From positions 1-64,000 of the forward strand of contig JABHAA010000108.1 of the NCBI GenBank assembly GCA_018674495.1: a stretch of DNA of 64,000 nucleotides, in the 5' to 3' direction. The notes under the pieces are model-generated. The model ran no database searches. It was not told the DNA's origin and saw only the letters and a list, made by a program, of their open reading frames with translations. The DNA comes from Rhodospirillaceae bacterium (GTDB taxonomy: Bacteria > Pseudomonadota > Alphaproteobacteria > Rhodospirillales > UBA2165). Positions 63,037-64,000 of the stretch are shown here, piece after piece (the first letter of the stretch is position 1; each line of letters opens with the position of its first letter). Made by a program: the position numbers and the translations under genes.

Positions 63037-63402
63037 TCAGTCTATGTGGTCGGCAACCGTTTTTATAAATTTTGGGAGCGAAAATGGTTTGGCGATATAG
63101 CCGTCGCAGCCGGCCTTTATAATTTCATCTTCAACCCCGTTCCCGACCTCTGCTGTAAGGGCGATGATCGGAATATATTTCAGTTCATCTTTCGCCTTGA
63201 TGGTTTTGGTTATTTCCAAGCCAGAGGCTCCAGGCAAGTTCAAATCCATCAGGATCAGATCGGGATGGTGCGTTTCGGCTAGAGTGATCGCTTTGTCACG
63301 GTCTTCGGTTTGCAGGGTTTTATACCCGTGAGCCTGGAGCAAATCTTCAAACAATTTTATGTTCAATTCGTTATCTTCAACGATGAGAATCGTTTTTGAC
63401 AT
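63037..63402 (-). CDS. divK: Single-domain response regulator DivK-type
   Basis: A 121-aa stand-alone receiver domain. The acidic pocket is VEDNELNIKLFEDLL (Glu/Asp at 9-10), the phosphoacceptor Asp lies in LILMDLNLPGASG (about residue 53), and the conserved Thr and Lys are in IIALTAEVGN and YIAKPFSLPKF. No output domain is present. NELNxKLFxDLLxAHGY is the DivK signature; DivK controls polarity and CtrA-based cell-cycle signalling. The PAS kinase at 16.8 kb is a possible but unproven partner. Confidence 0.87.
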   Translation of the reverse strand: MSKTILIVEDNELNIKLFEDLLQAHGYKTLQTEDRDKAITLAETHHPDLILMDLNLPGASGLEITKTIKAKDELKYIPIIALTAEVGNGVEDEIIKAGCDGYIAKPFSLPKFIKTVADHID

Positions 63403-63551
63403 TATCTGTTTCTTTTCAAACAGGTTGTGGTGCGACGGGCAAGGGCATCTCTGTATGCCGTGCCCATCTAAAATCCTAAGGAGGTCGTGTGAATTGGGTA
63501 TTAATTGGATATTTCAAATGTGTGAAGGGCTGTAGCATTTCAATATTGTGA

Positions 63552-63580
63552 AATTCGTGACAGTATACTTATTTCTTATC
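63552..63580. repeat. REP unit overlapping the 3' end of the RAYT gene
   Basis: AATTCGTGACAGTATACT (63552-63569) is identical to the core of the palindrome at 21728-21745, and the next 11 bases differ at only two positions. The unit overlaps the RAYT stop codon (63571-63569) and last codons. Transposases of this family usually sit beside a single REP of the type they recognise. Confidence 0.75.
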
Positions 63581-64000
63581 CGCTTTCGGTTTCCGGCCCC
63601 GCTTTTGGTGTCGGATGGGCCGCCCGAGGACAGTCTCCATGCGTGTCAGAAATTTCTCCGAGCCGAGCGCCCGGCCGGAGCGGGCGTGACGCTGGATCGT
63701 CTTATGGTCTTCGTCGTCCAGCCCGGACGCCAAAAGTGCCTTCCAATCGCCGCACCTTTCGAGAAGCGGGGCAACATTGCAAAGACCGTCGTCGCGGCCC
63801 TCCAAATGAGCGCGGGCGCTTGACCACGACCAGTTTTCGGCACGCTTTGAGAGACGCGCGCGCACCGGGTTCAGTTCCACATAGCGCGCCGCCGCCGCCA
63901 GATGCGCCTCGTCCATGGGGAACGATTGAAACCGCTCCTGCCATAAGTGTCCGCGCCAGTCTTCGCGCTGGTTGATGGCGCGCGCATAGCGCCGATGGGC
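63569..64000 (-). CDS. REP-associated tyrosine transposase (RAYT), 3' part
   Basis: Partial gene, running off the right edge in frame; 143 residues are visible. GHLWQERFQSFPMDE followed by ARYVELNPVRARL is the Y1/IS200-like HUH-transposase C-terminal signature with the catalytic Tyr in RYVELNP. The HUH motif would lie upstream, outside the window. RAYTs are single-copy, domesticated-looking transposases that act on REP palindromes. A basic tail (KRGRKPKADKK) ends the protein. It carries the REP unit shared with 21.7 kb. Confidence 0.88.
   Translation of the reverse strand, partial: AHRRYARAINQREDWRGHLWQERFQSFPMDEAHLAAAARYVELNPVRARLSKRAENWSWSSARAHLEGRDDGLCNVAPLLERCGDWKALLASGLDDEDHKTIQRHARSGRALGSEKFLTRMETVLGRPIRHQKRGRKPKADKK

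Overview
The window looks like a chromosomal segment of a free-living alphaproteobacterium, most likely Rhodospirillales-like. The pointers are the plant/alphaproteobacterial-type glutamate-cysteine ligase, the MetX-MetW pair, the runs rplU-rpmA-obgE-proB-proA-nadD-rsfS-rlmH-gpmI-envC-ctpA-deacetylase-rppH and aroQ-hisC-tyrC-DUF2125, a single-domain DivK-type regulator and the generally high GC. This is inferred from gene content; no database search was possible.

The most notable content is selenocysteine (Sec) coding. The gene for selenide,water dikinase (selD, minus strand, 22958-21909) has an in-frame TGA at codon 17, exactly where SelD proteins carry their catalytic Cys or Sec. About 5 kb away, 16265-16795 encodes a secreted thioredoxin/TlpA-like protein whose WCxxC motif is written W-TGA-S-V-C. 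Read with Sec at TGA, both become full-length, canonical proteins, and each TGA is followed at 11-13 nt by a perfect hairpin of the bacterial SECIS type. An ordinary annotation would truncate SelD and split or discard the thioredoxin. selA, selB and tRNA-Sec are not in the window.

Layout. 1-3100: an AT-richer accessory patch with the end of an unknown gene, an XRE regulator plus ImmA/IrrE protease, a 42-aa ORF, a RelE-like toxin/HTH antitoxin pair, and a non-coding stretch with hairpins and 10-bp tandem repeats that may border a decayed mobile element. 3180-14267: CoA-ester and redox catabolism (MDR oxidoreductase, VOC proteins, enoyl-CoA hydratase, CaiB CoA-transferase, orphan molybdenum hydroxylase large subunit, SDR, thioesterase), interleaved with gshA, rsmE and ubiA. 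14290-22958: PiT phosphate transporter with a perfect FNR-type box upstream, the Sec thioredoxin, a PAS histidine kinase, the queA-tgt-pirin operon, an IscU-like protein, a 69-bp REPIN-like palindrome and selD. 23087-34415: an apparent aromatic catabolic region (three luciferase-like flavin monooxygenases, FMN reductase, LigB-type dioxygenase, FAD hydroxylase, Rieske oxygenase, aldo/keto reductase, GST) plus a YhhQ-type queuosine-precursor transporter. 35186-36788: a MotA/MotB-type stator pair. 36924-49020: the conserved housekeeping block. 49306-52205: 2-oxoacid:ferredoxin oxidoreductase KorAB. 52245-60419: an FGE-fold protein, a methyltransferase, MetXW, chorismate mutase-HisC-TyrC and DUF2125. 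60400-63402: MarR, a benzoate-CoA-ligase-like enzyme and DivK. 63569-64000: a REP-associated tyrosine transposase (RAYT), running off the end, whose 3' end carries the same 18-bp motif as the palindrome at 21.7 kb.

The parts fit together. SelD would supply selenophosphate for Sec, including its own. The flavin monooxygenases, FMN reductase, ring-cleavage dioxygenase and CoA ligase suit aromatic substrate use. QueA, Tgt and YhhQ belong to tRNA queuosine metabolism. KorAB and the FNR-type box suggest life at changing oxygen levels.
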